Part shown: piece by piece, positions 44,501-55,796 of the stretch
How positions within the stretch are numbered: position 1 is the first letter of the stretch
How the letters are laid out: each line of letters opens with the position of its first letter
Source of the DNA: Welwitschia mirabilis
Taxonomy: Eukaryota > Gnetophyta > Gnetopsida > Welwitschiales
DNA length: 64,000 nucleotides
Direction: 5' to 3'
Assembly (NCBI GenBank): GCA_051453625.1
Contig: JBOZIK010000001.1
Location: 169,132,871 to 169,196,870 of the forward strand
The notes under the pieces: model-generated
Databases searched by the model: none
Seen by the model: the letters and a program-made list of their open reading frames with translations, nothing else
Told to the model about the DNA's origin: nothing
Made by a program: the position numbers and the translations under genes

Positions 44501-45743
44501 AAGATGGTGACATTAATATGACCAAAATGTCATCATTAGAGATAGTGATGCCAATATAACCAAAATGTTATAGTCAAAGATACAAGGCTTAGTCACGATG
44601 TAATGAAATCCTAAACTATAAGTGTGAGTCTTATGGTGGTGGAAACATGTATGTAGCCTACAAAAAAACATATGTGAAATTCTAAAAACCATATGCCATT
44701 AAGCCAAAAATGTATAATATAACTAAAAAATGCATCATTAAATTAATTTGCAAAGGAAAAATACACTCTTACCTCCCATTAAAGGAATTAATGCTTTAAG
44801 TGTATAAGTGAGTGGTCTAATGTATACAAGATAGTAAGTGGTTCAATGTATATTGGTGTTAAATGGTCATATTTAACATCATTATTTTAGGATCATTTAA
44901 TATGTTTTTAATGAAAAAAAAGCAAAAGCTAACCTTCTATTGCAAATAATCNNNNNNNNNNACCCTTTTTGAATGTTTTTCTAAGTATGATCAATCATGA
45001 TGACATTGACAAATATTTGATAGATGAGTAATGAGATAATAACAAGGTTTAATAGTATGATAAGCTTTTAAGCAAACACGTTTGCAATCATTCTTAACCT
45101 TTAACAAATTAGCAATGAGATAATAACAAGATATAATAGTATGATAAGCTCTTAAGCAAATACTTTTATGGTAATTCTTAGAGTTAACATGATCATCAAG
45201 GATGTCCTAGAGATGCTACCAATGAATTGGAGTTGTAAACACACTTTGATGATTAAATAAGGGTTGTTCAAGGATGAAATAATGTTTTGAAGCATTCTTC
45301 ACTCCTTGGTCATCTGGAATAATGTAGGAAATGAACACATTTTGACAAGATTTTAAGAGGTTAATATGGCGAGGGATTGGTGGAGTTTTAGGTATGGACA
45401 GTTAAATACGTCATATCCTTATATCATTTAGATGAAGCCTAGGTGGATGAAGATGTATAATTAATGGATAATTATTTTAGGTATTACTAAATTTATATTG
45501 TGACTACCTCCTGTTAGTTCCAATACTGTAACATCTATAAGCGCTTACCTATCATCTATCCAAACCTATAAACCCCCCTTAATCATCTCATTCATCAACA
45601 TAGCTTATGAAATTGGAGAATTTTGGGTAAGATGTCCATTTACTTGTGAATAAAATTCTCCTTGATGTTAGGATATGTTTTTTTCCATTGAGGAACTACT
45701 ATTTATAAGTGGATGCATTTGAAATACAATTCGTAATAAAGTC
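44501..45743. other. No recognisable gene; probable Copia 3' part and other repeats
   Basis: Contains a 10-N gap (44,952-44,961) and the tandem duplication at 45,029-45,163. Otherwise nothing could be assigned. Confidence 0.4.
45029..45163 (+). repeat. Tandem duplication, period about 84 bp
   Basis: ATGAGATAATAACAAG followed by TAATAGTATGATAAGCT and TTAAGCAAA occurs at 45,029-45,078 and again at 45,114-45,163, with a 35-bp unrelated spacer. The copies are nearly identical, so this is a younger event than most decay around it. Confidence 0.7.
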
Positions 45744-45770
45744 NNNNNNNNNNNNNNNNNNNNNNNNNNN

Positions 45771-45847
<77 letters not shown>
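45744..45847 (+). repeat. 27-N gap and (TC)n microsatellite
   Basis: A gap at 45,744-45,770 is followed by an almost uninterrupted TC repeat of about 65 bp. The gap probably exists because the assembler could not cross the repeat. Confidence 0.9.
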
Positions 45848-46950
45848 TCCTCATGTTTTATGTCATGTCAATTTAGTACTATTCTAGATTGAATCTAATT
45901 TTGATATAAAGCATAAGGGCTAACTTCGATGACATCTAATAAGTAAATTAATTAATTGATTGGATTTAAGACATTACATTTTCATTCTAGTGCTTGCTTA
46001 TTTCTATTGCATTACATTCCATCTCATCATTTACATTGCTGATTTTTCTTCAATTATTAAAAAAACCAAAAATAATAATTTAAATTTCTTTCCAAATGGT
46101 TTAATGTTTTAATATTCCTTGATTTCTTCACTAGTTCATGACATTTGGATTGCACACTGTACTAACATGTACCATATGCTAAGACTACAGATTTAATGGA
46201 TAAGTGAAGATATGTCTCATTGATGCATGCCTGAGAGATAAACATTTTGACATTATTGTCAAGTTAGGATTAGAAGGCTGATTATTATTATACAAGTAAG
46301 TAAATTGATTTTAAGATTGCTTACTTATGCAGTGTTGTATATCTAGTTTTTCTTTCTTTTTGTGTGCATTTCAATTTCTATTTTATCTTTACTCTTGGTT
46401 TACTTTTCTTGTAAACTTGGGAATTACTACTATTACAACAAATGTGGCCTATACTCTACATTTATTGTGATCTGAGTAAGTGTCACATCCATTGTTGGTA
46501 TAACCTATTTGTTACACTTCTTATGATTTGGAAGAGGTTATAACTTCAGTGTAAAAAAGTTTGTTTAACATTGTGTAATCATGCAAGATGATGGTAAAGA
46601 ATCATAGAGAAAAGAATTTCTTAAAAGATACTATTAATGAAGGCTTGGTAAATTTCAATTTAAGAGCTAAAATTGAGAAAGAAAAATTTAGTTCAAGAAA
46701 GATGATTTTTTTTCTTTTATTTGTAAAAAATTCTCATAGTGCTTTTTAAGTGTTTCTCATTTATTTACTTCTCATCCTAACCATTTGTTAAACACCACTT
46801 TAATAACCCTTCAAAGAATCTATCATTAAACATAACTTCAAATTTTAATGTTTCCCCTTAATCACTTAAAGAAATCATTGTAAGTAGAAAGAGAAAAATT
46901 TAGAATGCTTTTGATTTACCTGTGGGAGACAACATAGCATTGCAAAATCT
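45848..46950. other. AT-rich stretch upstream of the Z gag, no gene recognised
   Basis: May include the leader or LTR of element Z, but no LTR ends or primer site could be identified. Confidence 0.35.
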
Positions 46951-47700
46951 CAATTCCTATCCAATATTTTCAAGAAAGAATGGTGAGGATTATTTTAAAT
47001 ACCTAGATAAACTTAAATAAATTGCCCTAAAAAATTAGTGATAGAACTTAACATGGTGATCTTTCCTTTTATGTTAAAAGCAAAGCCAAAAATTGGTTGA
47101 AAGTCACTCCTCATAAAATCTTGGAAATTTGGAAAGTAGTTCAAAATGCCTTCATCAAATGTTTTATGAGGGAAATAAATATGAGGTAAAAAAGAACAGT
47201 TTTCAAATTTTTTTAAAACAACCTTAAGAAGATTATGTAAAAATATGAGAGGTTTCTTATAACAACTTCATCTAACACTATGGACGATTTATTAAAGGAA
47301 TAATAAATTGAACCTTTCTATTTGAAGCTTTATAGTCAAACAAAATGATTTATAGATTTTGCTTCTTAAAATAATATTTTAACCTAACTTTCAAACATGC
47401 TTGGAAGTATTTAGAAGAGTTAGGGAAAATTAGTAAAACTTGACCAAAATCAATACCCAAGGAAAATAGATTAGTAGACGAAATGCTAAAGGATCTTAAT
47501 AAAGCCTTACACAATGAGCCAATAATCTACACCAACTTAATTTAGGATTTAACTAATACTTATACACTAAAGCTATAGCTAATGTGAAGGAGATATATAA
47601 AAAACCCTCATCTCCTTACTTCCTTTGTGAAATTTGTGAAGATGATTTTCATACAAAAAAGGAATGTCTAACATTACTCACTTGTAAAGATGTGGTTTCC
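46950..47700 (+). pseudogene. Ty3 gag relic with intact zinc knuckle, element Z
   Basis: On the plus strand KSKAKNWLKVTPHKILEIW (47,077-47,133) is the GKAK.WL..L....I.TW block of plant Ty3 Gag. At 47,626-47,667 CEICEDDFHTKKEC is a complete C-X2-C-X4-H-X4-C zinc knuckle. Frames between are broken by stops and shifts. Gag would build the particle and bind RNA. The protease follows at 48.5 kb. The arrangement is like that of element 1. Confidence 0.75.
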
Positions 47701-48479
47701 AAATAAGTGTATTCCTTTAACCAAAGGGCTAACATGAATAGAAAAAATCAATAGCTTTAACAAACAAACAATGGACCACCACCTACTATTAGAACCTCTT
47801 TTGAAAATAGTTTTAGAAATCAAAATTTCCAACTAAGTTATTTCAACTTTTAAAGCAATCAATGTGATTCACTTCATGATTTAATTAAAGATTAAAAAGA
47901 AGTAAGAGAGCATCAACAAACATAGTAAAATTCAAAGCAGAAATGTAAAAGATCTCATAGGAATATTCTAATAAAGCATGTAAGGAGACCAAAAATTCCA
48001 AGTTACTTTTGTTTCCCAAACCTCCCTAATCCAAATGATGCAAAAAGTATTACAAGGGAGTGACCAAAAGTACAACGAACATTAGCTCAATTGAAAAAGT
48101 TACAACATCCAATAATAAAAAACATACCAAGGATAACAATGAGATTAAAATACTTGAACATTCAAATTTTACTTCAAAATTTTATGAGAAATTTAACACT
48201 AATACAAATCAAGTATAATAAGATAAGAAACTAGCCACTCCAGATTGAAGAATAATCTAACGTATGATAAATACCTCAAGATCATAATGCAAGATGTGAG
48301 TAGAAACTTATCTGTTTGAAAACTCTTGGAATTCAATCCCAAGTATGCTAAAGGATGGAAATATTTGATGAAGAAAAAAATAAAAACAAACCATACTTAC
48401 TCAAGTTTTCATGGCATAATTTGTCTCCAACTTAGTTATGCAAAGGTGTCCAAGATTTAAAGATCATGGGGCTGCAAGT
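47701..48479 (+). other. Gag-protease linker of element Z
   Basis: Broken Lys/Asn/Ser-rich frames, with nothing recognisable. In the corresponding place element 1 also has a low-complexity linker. Confidence 0.45.
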
Positions 48480-48840
48480 GTAAGGGTTGTGTTAAAAGAT
48501 AGTGAGAAAATTGAAAAGGCTTTAATTAATATTGGAGCTAGTGTAAATGTTATGTAATTTCACACATGCAAAAAGTTTGGATTAGAAAATAGGATAGAAC
48601 CAATACAAATTTTATTATAGCTAGCTGATGCAACCATTAAAAAATCCATATGAAAATCAAAGATTTAGTAATTCAAATTAAAGAATCTTACTACCCTATA
48701 GATGTGGTTGTGGTTAAGTTAAATATGGAATAGGTTATCCATTACTTCTAGGAAAGGCTTTTTGTCCTATTTCCTACTATTTCATTGATACTAAAACTAG
48801 TATAATGAAGTGTCATATTCATGATAAAAAAAATTATTAG
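48480..48840 (+). pseudogene. Retropepsin relic of element Z, catalytic Asp to Asn
   Basis: KIEKALINIGASVNVM (48,507-48,554) is the active-site block, with AAT (48,528-48,530) in place of the Asp codon. It is followed by FHTCKKFGLENRIEPIQILL, then LADATIK, and near 48,740-48,830 LLLGKAFCPISYYFIDTKTS, the flap and ILGRPFL-like parts. Stops fall within it. As in element 1, no RT follows. Confidence 0.8.
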
Positions 48841-50364
48841 AAGACTTTTAGATGTAGTAGAAAAGGATATGGAGGGTTACTTATAAAACAATGAACATGT
48901 TAAATCAGTGATGCTCCTTCAACATCATCCTATAAAAAAAGGCTCTTAACCTTATCCAATGAATTTTTATTTAATGACCATTTGAAGTTTGTCAATATTT
49001 TAGATAGAAACTTGTCTTAAAAAAATGTTATTAGAATTAAGAACTAGGCCACTTCTCTTTTTAACCTTAATTTAGGAATAATGATGAGTCTCAATGCTTT
49101 AGGAATTCTTCCTCATTTAAAAAAGTATTCTATAATCAGTTTGGCAAATATCAACCTCCTTCTATAAAGGAATATAAAGAATAAATGAAATATCTATATA
49201 AATATTTTTATCACTATGCAAATCAAAGTGATAGACTCAACAAGAACTTAGATAGATTAATGATAATTATTAAAGAAATGGATTTTGGAAAAGAACAACA
49301 TTCTTAAGCCTACCAACCCTACCTACTTCCTTTCATATTGAGGATGATAAGGAGAACATTGAAAATTCTACATAGAATAGTAACAACTCTTATTTTAATG
49401 ATGATAATAAAAAAATGGAATTAAATGATCAATTTACAACGTTTCCATTTCTAAAATATAGGTAATGTAAACAAAATGATATTTTAATGGACTAACTAAA
49501 CAAGAATGATGAAGATGATGGTTTATTAGATGATGATATAAAGAAAGTAGATAATTTTCTCAATATCCACTTACTTTTGGAATATGAATGTGATAGGAAA
49601 GTATTAACTCTAGAAAATTTGGAAACTTCTTAATACATAATGAACATAATAATCACATTTATTGTGAGCTTTTTGATAAATCTAACAACATAAAGAATGA
49701 AGACATGTAATAAAATAACAATAAAAACAATGCGGGGAAGGAAGATAAGGAAGAATTTCTAAAGATTCAACCAAATCTAATAGAGGATAGACTTATTACA
49801 TCTAATAAAACAACCAAACTTAATAAGTCTAACCATATCAAGAATTTTTTTCATCTCTTTTATCTGTACTTTTAGGTAAAGCTCAAAATAACATTCTTTC
49901 TTGTATGTTTAATTTCATGTTACCTTAATGCTTTTGTTAATGTTTACACTATTGAAGAAAAATGATTTGGAATTTCTTAGAATATTAAATTGGATAAAAC
50001 CTTATCTTCATGATGAAAATCCATGCATTGAGTTGAAACTTAAGAAACTCTTTAATTATATTAACATTTTCTAATTAATTATTCTAAGAAGCTTCCTGAC
50101 ATTTCTTGGATTCATACTTTCTTTTTGAGTAGTACCATTGATGTCAACTTACTATGAATTATAATATCAATTATTGAATGGAAATTATGGTTATAACACT
50201 TTACATTAGTTTTGTAAGAGATTGTTTAACTTTTACATATAGAAATTCTTTATCTCTTATTTGGATACTAAAATTTATAGAATGAAAGTGCCATTAAGAT
50301 ATTTCATTTATTACTAATTAATTCTCTTAAAAATTCTCATATATCTTTAATGTTCCATTATTCA
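48841..50364 (+). other. Post-protease region of element Z without pol domains
   Basis: Acidic Asp/Asn-rich frames near 49,330-49,600 (for example NKNDEDDGLLDDDIKK) and broken hydrophobic frames near 49,850-49,960. No RT or integrase is readable. At 50,365 it is interrupted by element W. Confidence 0.5.
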
Positions 50365-52270
50365 TTAGTATAATAAACTTCAATCAAACTGAGGTGAATT
50401 CCCACTATCATTCTTCCACAGGACTAACTAAGGTAAGTCATAATAGAAGTAATACAAGATCATTAGTGTTGCAATGAAATTAAAACAAATGAAAAATTAA
50501 AGTGNNNNNNNNNNNNNNNNNNNNNNNNNNNNNNNNNNNNNNNNNNNNNNNNNNNNNNNNNNNNNNNNNNNNNNNNNNNNNNNNNNNNNNNNNNNNNNNN
50601 NNNNNNNNNNNNNNNNNNNNNNNNNNNNNNNNNNNNNNNNNNNNNNNNNNNNNNNNNNNNNNNNNNNNNNNNNNNNNNNNNNNNNNNNNNNNNNNNNNNN
50701 NNNNNNNNNNNNNNNNNNNNNNNNNNNNNNNNNNNNNNNNNNNNNNNNNNNNNNNNNNNNNNNNNNNNNNNNNNNNNNNNNNNNNNNNNNNNNNNNNNNN
50801 NNNNNNNNNNNNNNNNNNNNNNNNNNNNNNNNNNNNNNNNNNNNNNNNNNNNNNNNNNNNNNNNNNNNNNNNNNNNNNNNNNNNNNNNNNNNNNNNNNNN
50901 NNNNNNNNNNNNNNNNNNNNNNNNNNNNNNNNNNNNNNNNNNNNNNNNNNNNNNNNNNNNNNNNNNNNNNNNNNNNNNNNNNNNNNNNNNNNNNNNNNNN
51001 NNNNNNNNNNNNNNNNNNNNNNNNNNNNNNNNNNACAAGATCTTTAGTGTTGCAATGACATTAAAACAAATGAAAAATTAAAGTGTTAATATTTTTGGTG
51101 AACTTTGATTAAAGATGTAGGAAAATGAACTACTCCAAGGGTCTACCTCGAGTTGTCTAATAGCACATTTTTACTCTAATGATATCCTATAATTTCCCTA
51201 AAACAATGCTCAAATTATCGAGTCATAATGGCTTAGGGTATAATGACATGATCCCATTAACCACATGAGGGTTGATAAATTTAATAGCACTTTGGTCCTT
51301 CATAGCCCTTCATAAGCATTGAAACTATGAACTACTATTCATAAGATCCATCAAATAATTGCAACTATAACTAATAAGCTAACTTAAAGAATTCGCTCAC
51401 TATCAAAAGAACTTGATAATGCATGCTCACTTAAGGATTAAAAGTATAATTTATGTGCACTAAAAATTAAAGAATAAATAACTACCTTTATAGTAAAATA
51501 GGAAAATAAATTACATTGAAAAAATAAGATCAATCTAATACAAAATCCTCGAACTCACCTTAGAACAAGTCCACTCCCAAGGAGGTGCTAAAAAGCCATG
51601 ACAACTTGATGTTATAAAGATTCCCCACTATGTTTGCCCAATCAAAGATGTTTATAAATGAAAGAATAAGGCTTTTGTATACGTGAGTATGGGGTAGAGG
51701 TGGTTGAAATCATTTGGCTTGTAAGGGTAAGATTCTGTCTTATAGCATTAGATATAATTTTCATCCTATACCATTTAGTGAAGGTTTTCTTATAGCATTT
51801 AGTGGATCCTATCATGTAATATTAAGTAGAATTTTTGTCTTATAGCATTTGATGGAGGTTGTCATGTAGCATTAAGTGGAATCTATCATGTAGCCTTAAG
51901 TGGAATCTTCATCTTCTAGCATTTGATATGTGGCCTTTGGAGCTAGATTCCTCTACCAACTAGTGCCATCACCACATGTCTCTAGTGCCACCTCCACATG
52001 CCATTACCACATCTCTTCCAATGCTGTTACTATGTGTCACTGTCCTATAGGTCCATTACTACTATTGTCTTATGTGAAGCTGTTTTCATCTTTGACCATG
52101 AAACATGGCTAAAGATATGCAAATACTATAGAAAAAAACATAAAATTAAGTTTTATTTTAAAAATAATAGAAGATATGTTTTATGATTAAAACTATTAAA
52201 CTAGTATCTTTATTTATAATAAATAATATAAAAAACTTGATAAAAATATCATTTGCTATATGTTAATGCA
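50365..52270 (-). repeat. 3' LTR of element W
   Basis: On the minus strand starts TGCATTAACATATAG and follows the family LTR. After removing 530 Ns and a 51-bp border duplication it is about 1.33 kb, the same as its partner. The sequence just outside the start reads GGTTAGAGGG, a short purine tract. Confidence 0.8.
50505..51034. other. 530-N gap bordered by a 51-bp duplication
   Basis: 50,454-50,504 recurs at 51,035-51,085 with two mismatches. Comparison with the W 5' LTR shows that the sequence is continuous if the duplicate is collapsed. Confidence 0.85.
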
Positions 52271-53600
52271 CCCTCTAACCAAAATTTTGCTAGTTCCTTA
52301 GTAAAAAAAAAGCATGATAAAGAATGACTAACATAGAAAGATATCTAAGGAAAAACATGCAAGTATTAAAGGATGATGAAAATCTTTTAAAAATTTTGGT
52401 TAATTCAGAAAATAAGGCATTAAAATTGAAAATATTTCTTAAATAATGTAAATACCATATGAATGCCATATCCCCCAATAAAAACTAAACTTTGTGCTCA
52501 AAGTTAAAATGATAGAAAACTTTATATAACTTTTAAGAACATTCTAAAAGAAAGAATCTAATTACATGGATTTTCATTCTTACCAACTAGAAAATCACTC
52601 TAATGTAGTACATTATAATGTAAAACAAAAACTATAATACATAAAATGATAAAGTAAAAATACGCTTAAAAATAATGATTAATCATTCATTTTGCAAATT
52701 GAAAAGTTAAGGAGAATAGGACTGAATGTGAAAATGAAGGTAAAATGTGATGGTCAAAATGAATTACAATCAATTTTTAAATCTTTTCTTAATAGGGCTA
52801 GAAAAGTTGAAAGGACTATAAATGAGATGGTGATGTTACAGAAGAGTTTGGAAGTGAAAATTGAAAAATGGATGGTAGAGCTAGTAAGGACTAGTGACAT
52901 CACCGATTATTTTGAAATTTTGAGAGTGAATGTTTAGGAAATGATTTATCAACCAAAATGATAAGATTTAATGTTGCACGCTGAATTCAATGGTAAATGG
53001 AATGAATATAATAGGGGTAGAATGTAAATTTAAACTATATAATGAAAAATCATTACTATTAAAGACTTTATTTTTAATGCATGATAATGAAAATGATATC
53101 TAATCCAAATAGTTATAAATGTAAAAGACAGAAGACTAGAACAATAGACACTTTATTGAAATTTTTGCAAATTTTATGTTTATTTAAATGAATCACAATG
53201 GTAAAAAAATAATATATCCTTTTAGTAAACATGTCAAAAATTAGTAAGAAAATTTTCAAGGACATAAGTTAAAAAAGTACTCATAAAAGTATCTCTACAT
53301 CCCACCTTTTCTTTCCATAATTTACCTTTTTTATAGCTACAAATGTCCCTTTGTTTTAAGCATTTGAATCAAATTGAGCATCCAATGTTATGACATTTTC
53401 TTCCAATAGAATTGAACATGTTATTTCTTGAAGAGATCAGTGATACATTGCCAGTGAGCATCTATAGCCCTAATGTAGTTGATCATGTAATAAATAGATT
53501 ATTACAGCTACATTACTAACAAGCACTCATAACCCTGATGTAGTTAAATAAACTCAATTACATGATCAAAATAAGGTGTGATTTTGGAGAAGAGATATTT
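52271..53600 (-). repeat. 3' region of element W with conserved tandem dimer
   Basis: In reverse complement, about 53,550-53,420 reads the same two ~65-bp units as element 1 copies A and B (AACTACATYAGGGCTATR and ATGCTCACTGGCAATGT cores). The remainder is AT-rich and non-coding; an 81-codon plus-strand frame at 52,692-52,937 is antisense to W and has no recognisable motif. Confidence 0.65.
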
Positions 53601-55796
53601 TATTTTCTTTTGATTCTTAGCTTCATATTCAATATTTTTTTAAATGCACATAACATGGATCATTAGCTCATTAGCCTAGTCTAGAAAGATCTTATCCCCA
53701 TAAATTACTTAAAAATAAATGACATAGTACAAAGGTATATTTCACATTTTGGAATCATATTTTTCAAATTTGAAGACCTTAAGTGAAACAAATCTTAATA
53801 AGATAACTCAAAAATAAGCATAATATTTTTTTAAAAAATCCAAGTGTACTTAAATTCTGTCTAAACTTATAATGACAAGATGATCACTTATTAATAGTTT
53901 ACTAGTTAAGGGCCATCAACCAGGATCAACAAGTCTTAAGTACTCATAGATGATAGAAGGAGAGGATGGTTTATGTGTTTTATTAGGTGGTACCAGGTTA
54001 GAAGAGGTGCATGGTAAGGTTTAAGGTGATGATGGCTTATTCTATGTTATGAGTGATATTGAATTTTCCTAAATAAAAACAGGTGGTAGTATTTAAATGG
54101 TTGTAAGAAAGAAAGACCATCAAGCAACAATGTTTCTAGATTTTTTATAGTTTTCCATCACAAGTTTAAACTAGAAGGAAAATTTAATCTAAAGGAAAGA
54201 TCTAATCTAAGAGCATATAATGAAACTAAAAATTTTAAAATGGATTTTTTTAAGATAGTGTGTGAAAAATATCTCAAGAGTGTGGAAACAAAGGTTAGAT
54301 GATAGGTCAAAATTTTACGAAGTATTTTGAGTTAGAACAAAGTCCATGAAGATTTTTATACATGAGTCTATAAAATTAGAAAGAACATTAGTATAAACAA
54401 AAGCATTTATGCATTCAAAGTTAGAAAAAGATCATTCTTTAACTTGTTTTTGCTTACTCAACAATTCACATAAGACATCATTTTGGGGTGAAGACAAAAG
54501 TGAGTTGAAAACCATTGAAGGATAAATGTCCATTAGGAAAATTATCAATAGATGGTTATCAGGCTAAATGAGGTTTGTATTCTTCATTAAGGTTTGGGTT
54601 TTGCTTAGAAGATAAAGATTAAAGTGAAATATTTAGCTCATGAAGAAGTTGGAAAAAAAACAAAGGTTCTTTAGAGGATCGATCATGTATGGGAACTTTG
54701 CTAATGTTCTCTCCTCATTAAGATTAGTAGGGGATTTCTTTTCATGTGGTTAATTTAAAGAAAGATTTTTTCCACCATATTATTCTTCCCATTGATATCA
54801 CTTATTGAGTCATCCTCTATTATATAACTGCCAAAGATAGAGTCTTATTCAAATATTTACTCATCTTATAATGATTGCTCATCCTCTAATATATTTAAAT
54901 CTTTACTATAGTATAGCCTTTTCACAAATGATTATTCACTCTCTAGTACATTTTTAATCTTCAGGTCCTTATGGATTTCCTAATTGGGTTCTTTCTCACT
55001 CCTAAAAGATATAGCATAGGCATCATTAATTTCACTATCATCAAACCTTTCAATATCTTCAAGACTTTTACATTCATAGAATGTAGGAAGTTCATTCTCT
55101 TCTTATTGGTTAAGTCCAGAATGGTTGTCAATTTTGCTATGATTCAAAGAAGAGAGAATTTATTAGAGAATTTGAGTGTAGGTTTGCATGGTTTACTCAA
55201 GATTGATTAAGGAGAAAGAATGTTGCTTAAGAGTTTATTGATGGTTATGGATAATTTGGATTTGTATTTTCAAGCATTTTCTTAATAGTTTCTCTCATAA
55301 AGTAGATGAAAAATATCATTGTTAGTTAAATGACTAAGGATAAAAGGATAAAGGAGATTGATAAGGTAATAACAAATAAGGTTATGAGGGACCGTGGAAG
55401 GCATGGGATCAAACACTTTTTGTTTAAAATAAGGATCCTTAAATGAAAGATTGTAAATAGGTTGATCCATATGTTGGATGGGATTTTAGGCTTTGAAGAT
55501 ATTCTTTAAATATTTGTGTAGCATTGGAAGGATCTTGTGATTTAAAATGGTATAGATTTTTGCATTTGCACTCATGATAGTTCCATAAAGTTTTCTTGGA
55601 TCAAATATAATCTCCTATAGTTTATTTTGGTTAAACATGATTTGTAAGGTTATAGGTATTTTCATAGTTCTCATATCTAATAATGTATAATATGTTGCCA
55701 AAACAAGGTGACATGGTGCCTTTTTTTCAATTGCTGAAAAAAGTCACTATCATTGCAACTTTTTCAAATGACATTTTGATAATGTCAATAACATGT
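53601..55796 (-). other. W internal region, unidentified
   Basis: Minus-strand frames such as 55,470-55,282 (62 codons from an ATG) stay open briefly, but no gag, protease or pol motif is recognisable. This may be the post-protease region of the family. Confidence 0.4.

Noticed and set aside
45771-45847. TC repeat as a promoter GAGA-type element
   Set aside because: It is a plain microsatellite next to an assembly gap, with no gene nearby.
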